From Chryseobacterium gleum (GTDB lineage Bacteria; Bacteroidota; Bacteroidia; Flavobacteriales_D; Crocinitomicaceae): 64,000 nt of DNA. The notes under the pieces were generated by a model. It saw only the letters and a program-made list of their open reading frames with translations, did no database searches and was not told where the DNA came from. Position numbers and translations under genes: made by a program. Each line of letters starts with the position of its first letter. The stretch's first letter is position 1. The stretch lies in contig CAMDGH010000001.1 in NCBI GenBank assembly GCA_945897755.1, forward strand, positions 1 to 64,000, written 5' to 3'. Shown here one piece after another: positions 1 through 10,200 of this stretch.

Positions 1-474
1 GCACAACCAGCTCTACCTGCAACACCAAGCTTAAGTGCTGTCACTCAACCAAGCTGCTCAATAGCAACAGGAACGTTTACAATAAGTAATTACAATGCAA
101 CGCATACGTATACGGCTAGTCCATCAGCAGGAGTTATTATCTCAGGATCCACAGTTACTGCACCAGCAGGATCATACACGATCGTATCCACCTTATCGGG
201 TTGTAGTTCAGCTGCATCGAGTACTGTGCTTGTAAATGCACAACCAGCTCTACCTGCAACACCAAGCTTAAGTGCTGTCACTCAACCAAGCTGCTCAAAA
301 GCAACAGGAACGTTTACAATCAGTAATTACAATGCAACGCATACGTATACGGCTAGTCCATCAGCAGGAGTTGTTATCTCAGGATCCACAGTTACTGCAC
401 CGGAAGGATCATACACGATTGTATCCACCTTATCGGGTTGTAGTTCAGCTGCATCGAGTGCTGTGCTTGTAAAT
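1..474 (+). repeat. Two tandem copies of a 237-bp (79-aa) in-frame repeat
   Basis: gcacaaccagctctacctgcaacaccaagc occurs at 1 and again at 238. The copies differ at only a few positions by eye. Confidence 0.95.
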
Positions 475-1176
475 GCATTTTCTTTAATAACTCCTATTTT
501 TGATCCAATTTCTCCTACGTGCTCAAATTCAATTTCTCCTTTAAAAAGCAAATCGGTCAATGGTATTAATGGTACATGGTATCCATCCTTTGTTCCGAAT
601 AAAACAACAGAATATACATTTACACCAGTCTCAAATCAGTGTGCTATTTCTGTGAAAACAACAGTTATTATTTTAGAACTTCCAGAAACAGGCGATATCT
701 CGGGGGTAAGTAAATTGTGTACAGGGAAGGGAGGTTTAATATTCTCTAATGTTGCTGGTGGAACTTGGAGTAGTTCAAATCCAGCTGTACTTATGATTGA
801 TAATAATGGATCAATGAAAGGCATATCCATTGGTAAGAGTACGGTCACTTATACGACTTCTAATAATAATTGTTCAAATTTAACTGCTTTTGAGGTAAGT
901 GTGGATGGATGTTTGGGTATTTCGAAACCGCAAGAAACACTTATTTCAGTGTATCCTAATCCTACTTCAGATATGCTAAATGTTGTTTTACCGGATAAAC
1001 ATTTTTACGACACTTATGTGATTATGGACTGTATTGGCAAGGTTATTGACACAGGCTCAATTCTTGGAAATACATTAGTTTTCCCTATTTCATTACTTGC
1101 AGATGGAGTTTATAGTATTAGCCTATTGGGTGATGGTATTTATAAAGAGCACATTTTATTTTCTAAAGTTCACTAA
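1..1176 (+). CDS. C-terminal part of a large repetitive secreted/surface protein with T9SS type A C-terminal sorting domain (5'-truncated by window)
   Basis: Frame 1 is open from base 1 (AQPALPATPSLSAVTQPSCS...) to the stop at 1174-1176. Two near-identical 79-aa modules are followed by a C-terminal SVYPNPTSDMLNVVLPD...ADGVYSISLLGDGIYKEHILF motif typical of T9SS type A sorting domains. The ORF track begins only at an internal Met (226). Confidence 0.85.
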   Translation, partial: AQPALPATPSLSAVTQPSCSIATGTFTISNYNATHTYTASPSAGVIISGSTVTAPAGSYTIVSTLSGCSSAASSTVLVNAQPALPATPSLSAVTQPSCSKATGTFTISNYNATHTYTASPSAGVVISGSTVTAPEGSYTIVSTLSGCSSAASSAVLVNAFSLITPIFDPISPTCSNSISPLKSKSVNGINGTWYPSFVPNKTTEYTFTPVSNQCAISVKTTVIILELPETGDISGVSKLCTGKGGLIFSNVAGGTWSSSNPAVLMIDNNGSMKGISIGKSTVTYTTSNNNCSNLTAFEVSVDGCLGISKPQETLISVYPNPTSDMLNVVLPDKHFYDTYVIMDCIGKVIDTGSILGNTLVFPISLLADGVYSISLLGDGIYKEHILFSKVH

Positions 1177-1191
1177 AAAACAAATCGTATT

Positions 1192-1746
1192 ATGGCTATT
1201 TTATCAATACCAGAAAAAAATATTAAGATAACGAATCCATCGGACATTAAGCTATTTTTTAACCAGAGAAACATTTTCTTTGATCAATGGAATTGTGAAG
1301 TTGTATTTGACAATACTGCATCTCAGGATGAAATTTTAAAAGCATATGAGAAAGATTTAAAACCATTCATGGAAGCCGGAGGATATGAAACTGCAGATGT
1401 AATCTCTATAAATGCATTAACTGAAAATTACGAAACAATTCGGAATAAATTTTTAGCAGAACATATTCATTCCGAAGATGAAATTAGATTTTTTGTAGAT
1501 GGTCAAGGTTTGTTTTGGTTTCATTTAGAATCAACACCCGTTTTCAATTTATTATGTGAGCGAGGGGATTTAATTTCTATTCCAGCGGGAACCAAACATT
1601 GGTTTGACGCAGGTGAAAATAATCCCTTTGTTAAAGCAATCAGAATTTTTATTGATATGTCCGGTTGGATACCTGAATATACTGGTTCAGAAATAGAAAC
1701 TCTTTTTTCTGATATTACTGTTGATTCAGTTAAAATAAGTCTCTAA
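1192..1746 (+). CDS. mtnD: Acireductone dioxygenase (methionine salvage)
   Basis: 184 aa cupin with EHIHSEDEIRFFVDG metal motif and IPAGTKHWFD; followed by mtnC and mtnA. Confidence 0.93.
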   Translation: MAILSIPEKNIKITNPSDIKLFFNQRNIFFDQWNCEVVFDNTASQDEILKAYEKDLKPFMEAGGYETADVISINALTENYETIRNKFLAEHIHSEDEIRFFVDGQGLFWFHLESTPVFNLLCERGDLISIPAGTKHWFDAGENNPFVKAIRIFIDMSGWIPEYTGSEIETLFSDITVDSVKISL

Positions 1747-1755
1747 ATTTATCCT

Positions 1756-2451
1756 ATGTCTTTAGCACCATCCATTCAATATGTTTTAACTGATATAGAA
1801 GGGACAACGACCTCTATTTCTTTTGTTTACGATGTTTTGTTCCCTTATTTTCGAAAAGAAATTCCAAAAATAATTTCAATGCAAGAGGATCCTGAAATCA
1901 TCACGATCATTGAAGACACAAAATCTATCGCGAAAATCATGGACAAAAAAGAGCTCACATCGATAGAAGAAGTGATCGATGTCTTACTTGAATGGAGCTT
2001 AGAGGATAAAAAAATAACACCATTAAAAACATTACAAGGGATTCTTTGGAAAAACGGATATGTTTCAGGAGAACTCAAAGGAAATGTGTTTCCAGATGTT
2101 GCTCCGGCATTAAAAAAATGGAAAAGTGAAGGATGTAAGATTGGCGTTTTTTCCTCTGGTTCTGTAGCTGCTCAAAAATTAATATTTGGCTATAGTGAGT
2201 CAGGAGATTTAACACCATTATTCTCACATTATTTTGATACAAATACAGGAGGAAAAAGAGATGTCGAAACGTATAAAAAAATAGCGCGCTTGATTGAAAT
2301 ACAACCAAAACAAATCCTATTTTTATCGGATATTGTGGAAGAATTAGAAGCTGCTAAAAAAGCGGATTACCAAACAATTCAATTAGTTCGCCCAGGAACC
2401 ATTTCTAATTGGAATACCACAGCCCTGTCTTTCGATACAATTACGGTCTAA
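1756..2451 (+). CDS. mtnC: Enolase-phosphatase E1 (HAD family)
   Basis: LTDIEGTTTSISFVYDVLFPY N-terminus, VFSSGSVAAQKLIFG, LFLSDIVEELEAAKKA. Confidence 0.93.
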   Translation: MSLAPSIQYVLTDIEGTTTSISFVYDVLFPYFRKEIPKIISMQEDPEIITIIEDTKSIAKIMDKKELTSIEEVIDVLLEWSLEDKKITPLKTLQGILWKNGYVSGELKGNVFPDVAPALKKWKSEGCKIGVFSSGSVAAQKLIFGYSESGDLTPLFSHYFDTNTGGKRDVETYKKIARLIEIQPKQILFLSDIVEELEAAKKADYQTIQLVRPGTISNWNTTALSFDTITV

Positions 2452-2480
2452 GCACATAATCTTAGTTAACAATAAAAAAA

Positions 2481-3563
2481 ATGACGAAATTTAGAACTAT
2501 TTGGCCTACAGAAGATAAATACGTTGAAGTAATTGATCAGCGAAAACTCCCACATGAATTTGTTACGGAGAAATTAATTACCTATAAAGATGCCGAAGTA
2601 GCAATTAAGGAAATGATTGTAAGGGGTGCTCCTCTAATTGGCGCTACTGCTGCATATGGAATTTACCTTGCTGTTAGAGAAATGATTGAAAAAGAATTGG
2701 ATATTTCATTTCTAAATCAAGCATTTTTAGATTTACGCGCTTCTCGACCAACTGCTGTAAATCTTTTTTGGGCGCTAGATAAAATGAGGGCTGCAATGGA
2801 TGATTCTGATGATCTTCTAACAACTTCTTGGGGTACAGCAGCAGCTATTGTGGATGAAGATATTGAAATATGCCGTATGATTGGTGTACATGGACTTCCG
2901 TTGATTGAGGAAATTTCGCAAAGGAAAAATGGTGGGGTTGTTAATGTGTTAACACATTGCAATGCAGGGATGTTAGGCTGTGTAGAATGGGGTACAATAA
3001 CTTCACCGATTTATCAAGCGATTCAAAAAGGGATAGATGTACATGTATGGGTAGATGAAACTAGGCCAAGAAATCAAGGATCGAATCTAACCGCTTATGA
3101 ATTGACAAGACACAATGTGCCTCACACTTTGATTGTGGATAATGCTGGTGGACATTTAATGCAACATGGAATGGTAGACATGGTTATTGTAGGAACTGAT
3201 CGAACAACAAGGCAAGGAGATGTTGCCAATAAAATTGGGACGTATTTAAAAGCATTGGCAGCTTTTGACAATAAAATTCCATTTTATGTTGCATTGCCTT
3301 CAACGACTTTAGATATGTCCATCAATGACGGTCTAACTGAAATCCCAATAGAAGAACGAAATCAAGACGAGGTAAGATATATGATTGGGAAAGGAACTTC
3401 GGGGAATATAGAGTCTGTATTGATTTGCCCAGAAACTACCCCAGCAAGTAATTATGGATTCGATGTTACCCCAGCACGTTTAGTGACTAAAATTATTACA
3501 GAAAGAGGAGTTTGTGATGCTTCAGAAGAAGGATTATTGAGATTGTTTCCAGAATTTAGTTAG
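2481..3563 (+). CDS. mtnA: S-methyl-5-thioribose-1-phosphate isomerase
   Basis: 360 aa; MIVRGAPLIGATAAYG, LTHCNAGMLGCVEWGT, VDETRPRNQGSNLTAYEL, IVGTDRTTRQGDVANKIGTYLKA. Confidence 0.95.
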   Translation: MTKFRTIWPTEDKYVEVIDQRKLPHEFVTEKLITYKDAEVAIKEMIVRGAPLIGATAAYGIYLAVREMIEKELDISFLNQAFLDLRASRPTAVNLFWALDKMRAAMDDSDDLLTTSWGTAAAIVDEDIEICRMIGVHGLPLIEEISQRKNGGVVNVLTHCNAGMLGCVEWGTITSPIYQAIQKGIDVHVWVDETRPRNQGSNLTAYELTRHNVPHTLIVDNAGGHLMQHGMVDMVIVGTDRTTRQGDVANKIGTYLKALAAFDNKIPFYVALPSTTLDMSINDGLTEIPIEERNQDEVRYMIGKGTSGNIESVLICPETTPASNYGFDVTPARLVTKIITERGVCDASEEGLLRLFPEFS

Positions 3564-3585
3564 CTAAACTTATTTCATTTTAATT

Positions 3586-3616
3586 ACCTCTGGAGTTATA
3601 TTCAGGGGTTTTTTTG
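3586..3616 (+). terminator. Intrinsic terminator after mtnA
   Basis: acctctgga-gttata-ttcaggggt stem (with G.T pairs) followed by a T-run. Confidence 0.65.
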
Positions 3617-3700
3617 TGCTAATATAAAATCGATTTATTCACATTTTTAACTATCTTAAATAGAAAATAGCATTTTTTAGGCTTAAGTAATTAGTTAATA

Positions 3701-4969
3701 ATGGTTATGAAGGAAGAACTTTTACATCATATTTGGAAAATGAAGCGATTTGAATCTACAGACTTATCATTGGTAGATGGTAGACATATTTCCTTACTTT
3801 CTGTGGGTATTCATAATCATACCAGTGGTCCTGATTTTTTTAATGCTTCCATTTTGATTGATGGAATTAGGTGGATTGGAAATGTAGAAATTCATATTAA
3901 TTCTTCAGATTGGTATAAGCACAAGCACCAAAATGATGAAGCTTACGACACCGTTATTTTACATGTTGTTTATTGTTTTGATCAAGCTGTTTTCATTAAA
4001 AATGAGTCAATTCCAACCCTTGAACTGAAACCTTATATTGAACTGGATTTTTTAGATTCCTATAAAAAAATATCCCGAAGTCGCTTGTTTATTCCTTGTT
4101 CGGATCAATTGAAGAATGTTCCTTCAATTGTCATATATTCCCAATTAGACGCTGTTTTTATGGACCGAATGGAAGATAAGTCTCTGTTTTTAAATGAACG
4201 GTATGCTCATCATAATAAAGACCTTAAGCAACTTTTATACGAGCAAGTGCTGCGTTTTTTCGGACTCAAAAATAATGAACTTCCATTTATAGAACTGAGT
4301 TCGAGAATTCCGTACCAAATTATTAAGCAAATTCCAACTGATTCATGGGAGGCTGTTCTGTTGGGTGCAGCAGGGCTTTTAGAGATTAAATCAGATGATC
4401 TTTATCTCTCTCGCATGAAAAAAGAGTGGTTTTTTTATAAGTGTAAATATGATTTAATTTCAATGAATGCTACCAGTTGGAAGTGTTTTGGGTCAAGGCC
4501 TGCTGCATACCCACCATTTCGAATTGCGCAATGTGCTAGATTGCTTTCCTCTTTTGAATTAACTGAAATTTTACATAATTTAACTAATTGGGATTTAAAA
4601 AGTAGTGTTTCGTTATCTTCTTTTTGGCAGACTCATTACCAATTGCATAAAAAGTCAAAACCGCATACAACTCAATTTACAACAAAGATGCTTCACTTAT
4701 TTTTAATAAATGTTGTAATTCCTGTACAGTGGTGGTTTTCGAATTATTCGAACTATACAATTTCCAAATCAGCTTTAATTGAATTTAGTGAAAATATCCC
4801 CTTTGAGTCCAATCATATTGTTTCGGCTTGGCAAAATCATTCCTTTAAGATTAAATCTGCGAAAGAGTCACAAGGAATTTTACAACAGTTTCATTCTTTT
4901 TGTGAAAAGAAAAGATGTCTTACATGTAAGATTGGAAGTAATTTAATGAATAGCGAACTCAATAAATAG
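3701..4969 (+). CDS. DUF2851 family protein
   Basis: 422 aa; MKEELLHHIWKMKRFESTDLSLVDGRHISLLSVGIHNHTSGPDFFNASILIDGIRWIGNVEIHINSSDWYKH N-terminus resembles the DUF2851 family of Bacteroidota. Confidence 0.8.
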   Translation: MVMKEELLHHIWKMKRFESTDLSLVDGRHISLLSVGIHNHTSGPDFFNASILIDGIRWIGNVEIHINSSDWYKHKHQNDEAYDTVILHVVYCFDQAVFIKNESIPTLELKPYIELDFLDSYKKISRSRLFIPCSDQLKNVPSIVIYSQLDAVFMDRMEDKSLFLNERYAHHNKDLKQLLYEQVLRFFGLKNNELPFIELSSRIPYQIIKQIPTDSWEAVLLGAAGLLEIKSDDLYLSRMKKEWFFYKCKYDLISMNATSWKCFGSRPAAYPPFRIAQCARLLSSFELTEILHNLTNWDLKSSVSLSSFWQTHYQLHKKSKPHTTQFTTKMLHLFLINVVIPVQWWFSNYSNYTISKSALIEFSENIPFESNHIVSAWQNHSFKIKSAKESQGILQQFHSFCEKKRCLTCKIGSNLMNSELNK

Positions 4970-5035
4970 TTTTTTAAGAGATTTTAACAATCTTTATTAA
5001 TGATAAAAGATTAATATTACATAAAATTTAAAATT

Positions 5036-5959
5036 ATGAATTTACCTTTTTTAATTACGGTAGGACTTCTTCTACTAGTTATAATTACATCATTTGTAGC
5101 TATTCCCCAAGGGAATATTGCTGTAATAACTCTGTTTGGTAAGTACCGAAGAATATTACACCCAGGTTTAAATTTTAAAATTCCATTTTTCGAATCCATT
5201 TTTAAACGTGTTTCAATCCAAAATAGAGCTCTTGAAATGGAATTTCAAGCAATTACGCAAGATCAAGCGAATGTCTATTTTAAAGCAATGTTGGTATATT
5301 CAGTTCTTGACGCAAATGAAGATACGATCAAAAATGTTGCCTTTAAATTTATGGACGACAGAAATTTTTCTCAAGCTTTAATCAGAACCATAGAAGGGTC
5401 TGTTCGTGGTTTTGTAGCAACTAAAAAACAAGCTGAAATTTTATTGCTTAGAAGAGAAATTGTTGACGATGTAAAAGAAACCTTGGATCAAACACTTGAA
5501 ACATGGGGGTTTCATTTGATTGATTTACAATTAAATGATATTTTATTTGATGCCGAAATTACAGCATCTATGGCAAAAGTAGTGGCTTCAAATAATTTAA
5601 AAGCTGCTGCTGAAAATGAGGGACAAGCATTGTTAATTACTAAAACAAAAGCAGCAGAAGCAGAAGGTAATGCGATTAGAATTGCAGCAGAAGCAGAACG
5701 TTTTGCTTCGCAATTAAAAGGACAGGGAATTGCTTTATTTCGGGAAGAAGTCGCAACTGGTATGACAGAAGCAGCAGATAAAATGAGGGCCGCTAATTTG
5801 GACACTTCACTTATTCTTTTTTCGATGTGGACGGAATCAATCAAAGAATTTGCCGAAAAAGGAAAAGGAAATGTTATTTTCCTGGATGGTTCTACAGATG
5901 GGATGGAAAAATCAATGAATAAAATGATGGCTCTAGATCAATTGAAAATGGTTAAATAG
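5036..5959 (+). CDS. SPFH/Band 7 (stomatin/prohibitin-like) membrane protein
   Basis: N-terminal TM, VAIPQGNIAVITLFGKYRRILHPGLNFKIPFFE, Ala/Glu-rich C-terminal coiled coil. Confidence 0.88.
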   Translation: MNLPFLITVGLLLLVIITSFVAIPQGNIAVITLFGKYRRILHPGLNFKIPFFESIFKRVSIQNRALEMEFQAITQDQANVYFKAMLVYSVLDANEDTIKNVAFKFMDDRNFSQALIRTIEGSVRGFVATKKQAEILLLRREIVDDVKETLDQTLETWGFHLIDLQLNDILFDAEITASMAKVVASNNLKAAAENEGQALLITKTKAAEAEGNAIRIAAEAERFASQLKGQGIALFREEVATGMTEAADKMRAANLDTSLILFSMWTESIKEFAEKGKGNVIFLDGSTDGMEKSMNKMMALDQLKMVK

Positions 5960-6202
5960 TCCTTTTTTTGTTATTTGACCACGAAAAAGGAATCACTGCT
6001 GAATTCATAGCAATTTCTATTAAAGTTTAAATTGATAGTGTCTCAGGATTAAAAATCCAGAGATTAGGGTATGCGATGTTATGAAAAGAGCATTTTTCAC
6101 TCCTTTTTCATAACGTTGTATGCGAATGAGATGTTTAATATAGTTATTGTCTTATAACCTTGTTTTTATTCTTCTTAAATTTAAGATGTGGCATATTTTT
6201 TG

Positions 6203-6232
6203 ATTAGATTAAAAGAATGTTTTTAATCTAAT
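6203..6232. repeat. 12-bp perfect inverted repeat immediately upstream of the DUF3108 gene
   Basis: attagattaaaa - gaatgt - ttttaatctaat, ending 5 bp before ATG 6238. Confidence 0.9.
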
Positions 6233-6237
6233 TTTGT

Positions 6238-7053
6238 ATGAAAAGGACAAGTGTATTCTTTTGTGTTTCTATGTGTTTTTTAGCCCTGATTTTTTTTCAA
6301 TTTTCTAATAAACAGATTAATCCACCATTAGACAATGTGTATCGCTCCATAAATCATGATGTATTTAAAGATGGTGAAGTTTTGGAATATGTTATCCACT
6401 ATGGATTTGTAGATGCTGGGACCGCAAAAATTGAATTAAAACAATCCAAATCTTCTTTTTATGGAAGAAATGTATTGCATAGCATAGGTACTGCAAAAAG
6501 TCTTGGAGCATTTGATTGGTTTTTTAAAGTGCGTGATCGGTATGAAACATTTATTGATCAGGATGGTGTTTTCCCCCTTCGATTTGTTCGTAATGTAAAT
6601 GAAGGAGGGTATAAAATAAATCAAGATTATCGATTTAATCAGGAAAAAAACATGGTTTTTAATCAAAAAAACGAATCACATTCAGTACCTGTTTACGTAC
6701 AAGACATGTTATCTTCTTTTTATTATGCTAGAACATTAGATTATAAAAACGCTAAAAAAGGCGATGTATTTGTGATTAATTCTTATGTAGATGATAAATT
6801 ATTTCCAATCAAAATTAAATTCAAGGGGATTGAAACAATCGAAATTAGAAATGGAAAATACAGATGTTATTTGTTTAATCCAGTAGTCCAAACTGGTCGT
6901 GTGTTTAAGCATGAAGATGATTGTAATTTTTATATTACCTGTGATCAAAATAAAATCCCCTTGTTGATTGAAGCTAAATTAATGGTTGGCTCTGTTAGAA
7001 TGGAATTAGATACTTATAAAGGATTGAAAGAACCGATCTCAAAAGTAAATTGA
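6238..7053 (+). CDS. DUF3108 domain-containing protein
   Basis: 271 aa with signal peptide; DGEVLEYVIHYGFVDAGTAKIEL...KSLGAFDWFFKVRDRYETFID pattern of DUF3108. Confidence 0.8.
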   Translation: MKRTSVFFCVSMCFLALIFFQFSNKQINPPLDNVYRSINHDVFKDGEVLEYVIHYGFVDAGTAKIELKQSKSSFYGRNVLHSIGTAKSLGAFDWFFKVRDRYETFIDQDGVFPLRFVRNVNEGGYKINQDYRFNQEKNMVFNQKNESHSVPVYVQDMLSSFYYARTLDYKNAKKGDVFVINSYVDDKLFPIKIKFKGIETIEIRNGKYRCYLFNPVVQTGRVFKHEDDCNFYITCDQNKIPLLIEAKLMVGSVRMELDTYKGLKEPISKVN

Positions 7054-7077
7054 TTTTAGGGCTATTTTCACACACTA

Positions 7078-7200
7078 TAAGACCGTTGCAAAAGTTATAA
7101 ATGGAGGCGGATTAAAAATTCAATACCGGAGTTTACTGTTGTAAATGAGGATGTTAAATTTTTGATTCAACGATGAGTTAGGGGTTTTGCAACGGTCTTA
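7078..7200. mobile_element. Candidate 123-bp MITE-like element or IS remnant with 16-bp terminal inverted repeats
   Basis: TAAGACCGTTGCAAAA (7078-7093) and its exact reverse complement TTTTGCAACGGTCTTA (7185-7200), flanked on both sides by CTA (7075-7077, 7201-7203). No ORF inside. Confidence 0.65.
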
Positions 7201-7217
7201 CTATTTTATTAAACTAA

Positions 7218-7243
7218 AACCCCATCACATTAGCGATGGGGTT
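7218..7243. terminator. Bidirectional-type intrinsic terminator hairpin
   Basis: aaccccatc-acattagc-gatggggtt 9-bp stem between convergent genes. Confidence 0.7.
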
Positions 7244-7269
7244 AGTTGCTTATAATTATTGATAAACGT

Positions 7270-10200
7270 TTAAGCAATTTTTTTAGTGCGTCTTATATTT
7301 AGTTTAAATTTTGTAGCATCTACTAAATAATACATTAATGGTACTAATATAATGGTCAGAAACATGGAGCTAATAAGTCCACCAATTAATACCCATGCTA
7401 ATCCATTTTTCCATTCAGCTCCTGATCCTTTTGCAATAGCAATAGGAATCATTCCAATAACCATTGCTATAGTAGTCATTAAAATAGGACGCATACGCTC
7501 TTTTACAGCTTCTAATAAAGCTTCGATAGTATCTTTTCCTTGTGTTTTTAATTGATTTGTAAAATCAACAAGTAAGATTGCATTTTTCGCAACTAAACCA
7601 AGTAACATTAACATACCAAGCATGGTAAATATTCCAATATTCGAAGACGATAAATTTAAAGCTAATAATGCCCCTATCAATGCAACAGGAATAGAAAATA
7701 ATACCACAAACGGGTAAATGAAATTATCGTAAAGGGCTACCATAATTAAATAAACAAGAATTAATCCCACTAACATGGCTGTTCCCATTGCTCCAAACCC
7801 TTCATTTTGTCTTTTTACTTCGCCTCCCCAAGTCATTTTTACATTTTCATTTAAGGGGTTTTCAGTCAAATATTGATTTATTTTTTGAGCCAAGGTTCCT
7901 GCTGCAGTTCCAAGTACATAACATCTAATTGTGGTTGAATTTAATCTATTTTTACGTTCTAGTGAAGCAAATCCATTCCCTAAAGTGATATCTGCAAATT
8001 CTTCCAATTCAATAATATTCCCTCTTGTTGATGTAAAACTTATTTTCTTAATGTCATCTACATTTTTTCGGTCACCTTGATCAAGCATGATTCGAATGTT
8101 GTATTCGTTGTCTTTTTCCGTAAAGCTGGATTCAGAATTTCCAGTTAGTGCATTTTGGAGTTGTACTCCAACAACGGCAATTGGAATACCTAGTTGCCCC
8201 ATTTTTTCACGATTTAATTCAATTCTAATTTCAGGGGTAACATCATCTGTTGAAATTATTGGATCTTTAGCTCCTGGCATTTCAGTCATTGCTTTTTTCA
8301 GTCTTCTTGCTTCGTCCATGAGAAGTTCGCTGTCATTGGATGCTAAAAACAGCTCTATTGGCGCTTCTTCAGATTCTACCATTCCAATATTAATTGCTTT
8401 TACTTCAAGTCCAGAAAATTTCTCTTCTATTTTTTCTCTAATTAAATTCATGTAGCTTGTAGTTGGAATTATATCTTGAACTCCTTCCTTTAGTTTTATG
8501 GTTAATTCAGATTTTGATTCGTTTCCAAAAGTGCTTGCTCCCATTCCTGAACTCGGTCCTCCTACATTTGCAAAAACCATTTTTACGTCAGGTTGATTTA
8601 AAATAAATTGTTCAATCGCTAACGTGTTGGAATTGTTTTCTGAAAATGGAGTGCTTTTGTCATACTTTATTTTTATCATAAACTTACCTTGATCTCCTTG
8701 AGATACAAATTCTTGTCCTACAATGCCTAATCCCATGACCGCTATAGATCCAAAAAATAAGATTAATATTGCTATTCCAGTAATTAGTTTGTGTTTTAAT
8801 ACCCACGCAACCAATAATACATATTGGTCGGTAAATAGTGTTATTCGCTTCTCAAACCAGATTAAAAATCGATGGTAAATTTTACCTTCGTTTAACTGAG
8901 TTTCTTTTGCAAATCTAGATGCCAACCATGGCGTCAAAGTAAAACAAACAAATAGTGACATAAGGGTTGAAACTACTACTACGATTGAAAATTGATGCAG
9001 TATGTCCGAGATAGTTCCTTCTACAAATACTACTGGAAGGAATACTACTACGTCTACAAGTGTAATTGCTAAAGCGGTAAAACCAATTTCATTTCTTCCA
9101 TCAAGCGCAGCCGTTCGACTATCTTTCCCCATTTTAAGATGCCTATAGATATTTTCTAAGACCACGATAGAGTCATCTACGAGTATTCCGATTACCAATG
9201 ACATTGCTAAAAGAGTCATCAGGTTGAGGGTATATCCAAAGAGATACATGGCAATAAATGTACTAATCAATGATGCGGGAATAGATACCAACACAATCAG
9301 TGCATTCCTCAAACTATGAAGAAATAATATCATTACCAATGCAACCAGAAATACGGCTAGTTCTAGGTCATGAAACACAGCGTTTACTGCTTGTATCGTG
9401 GGAATAGATGTGTCTGTTGCAACAATGAATTTTAATCCCTCTTTTTTGTACTTTAGTTCTAATAGTTTGAATTTTTCTTTCGATTGTTTAGACATTTCAA
9501 CTGCATTTGCGTCGGATTGTTTTTTGATTCTCAATCCGATACCATTTATTCCGTTGTATCTGCTAACCGTTAATTGCTCAGAAATCCCATCGTGTATTTC
9601 TCCGATATCCTTAAGGCGAACTGTAGACGTTCCATTAGAACTCAAAACTAAATTTTCTAAGTCTGATATAGATTCGTATTTACCCGCTAATCGAACTGTC
9701 ATTTGTTCATTTAAATCTTTTACTTTGCCTGTTGGAAATTCTATGTTTGCAGCAGCAATTGATTGATTTATTGTTGCTAATGATAATCCTTGTAGTCTTA
9801 CTTTATCTTTATCAATATTTACCCTAACTTCTCGTTTTTCACCTCCTAAAACATCGATCTCTGAAACACCTTGGGTCTGTTTTAGTAAGGGTATTACGTC
9901 TTCTTTCATTAATTCATAAAAGGCTCTTTCATCTAAGTTTTTACTTGTTACACTTACTTGAAGAACAGGAGATGCATTTGGTTCTATTTTAGCAAGAACA
10001 GGATTCTCTGATCCATTAGGTAATTTTTTTTTCGTTGCTTCTATTTTTCGTTGTGCATCTTGCATGACCGATTTTAAGTCAACTCCATTTTTAAATTCTA
10101 AAAGAACCACGGAAACATTTTCTAAGGAAAAAGCAGTAACTTCTTTTATGTTTTCTAATCCGCTAAGGGCGTCTTCAAGTTTTTCAGAAATTTGTGATTC

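Noticed and set aside
1-474. Tandem repeats as a CRISPR array
   Set aside because: Repeat unit is 237 bp, coding, and has no unique spacers.
272-560. Alternative-frame and antisense ORFs in the repeat region (272..472 +, 327..560 -)
   Set aside because: Open because the 237-bp repeat unit is a multiple of three; the frame-1 product has the recognisable sorting domain.
5512-5844. 110-aa minus-strand ORF opposite the SPFH gene
   Set aside because: Mirror of the Ala/Glu-rich coiled coil; no independent support.
8087-9766. 122-aa plus-strand ORFs opposite the RND permease
   Set aside because: Antisense to a strongly supported CDS; compositional by-products with no recognisable domain.
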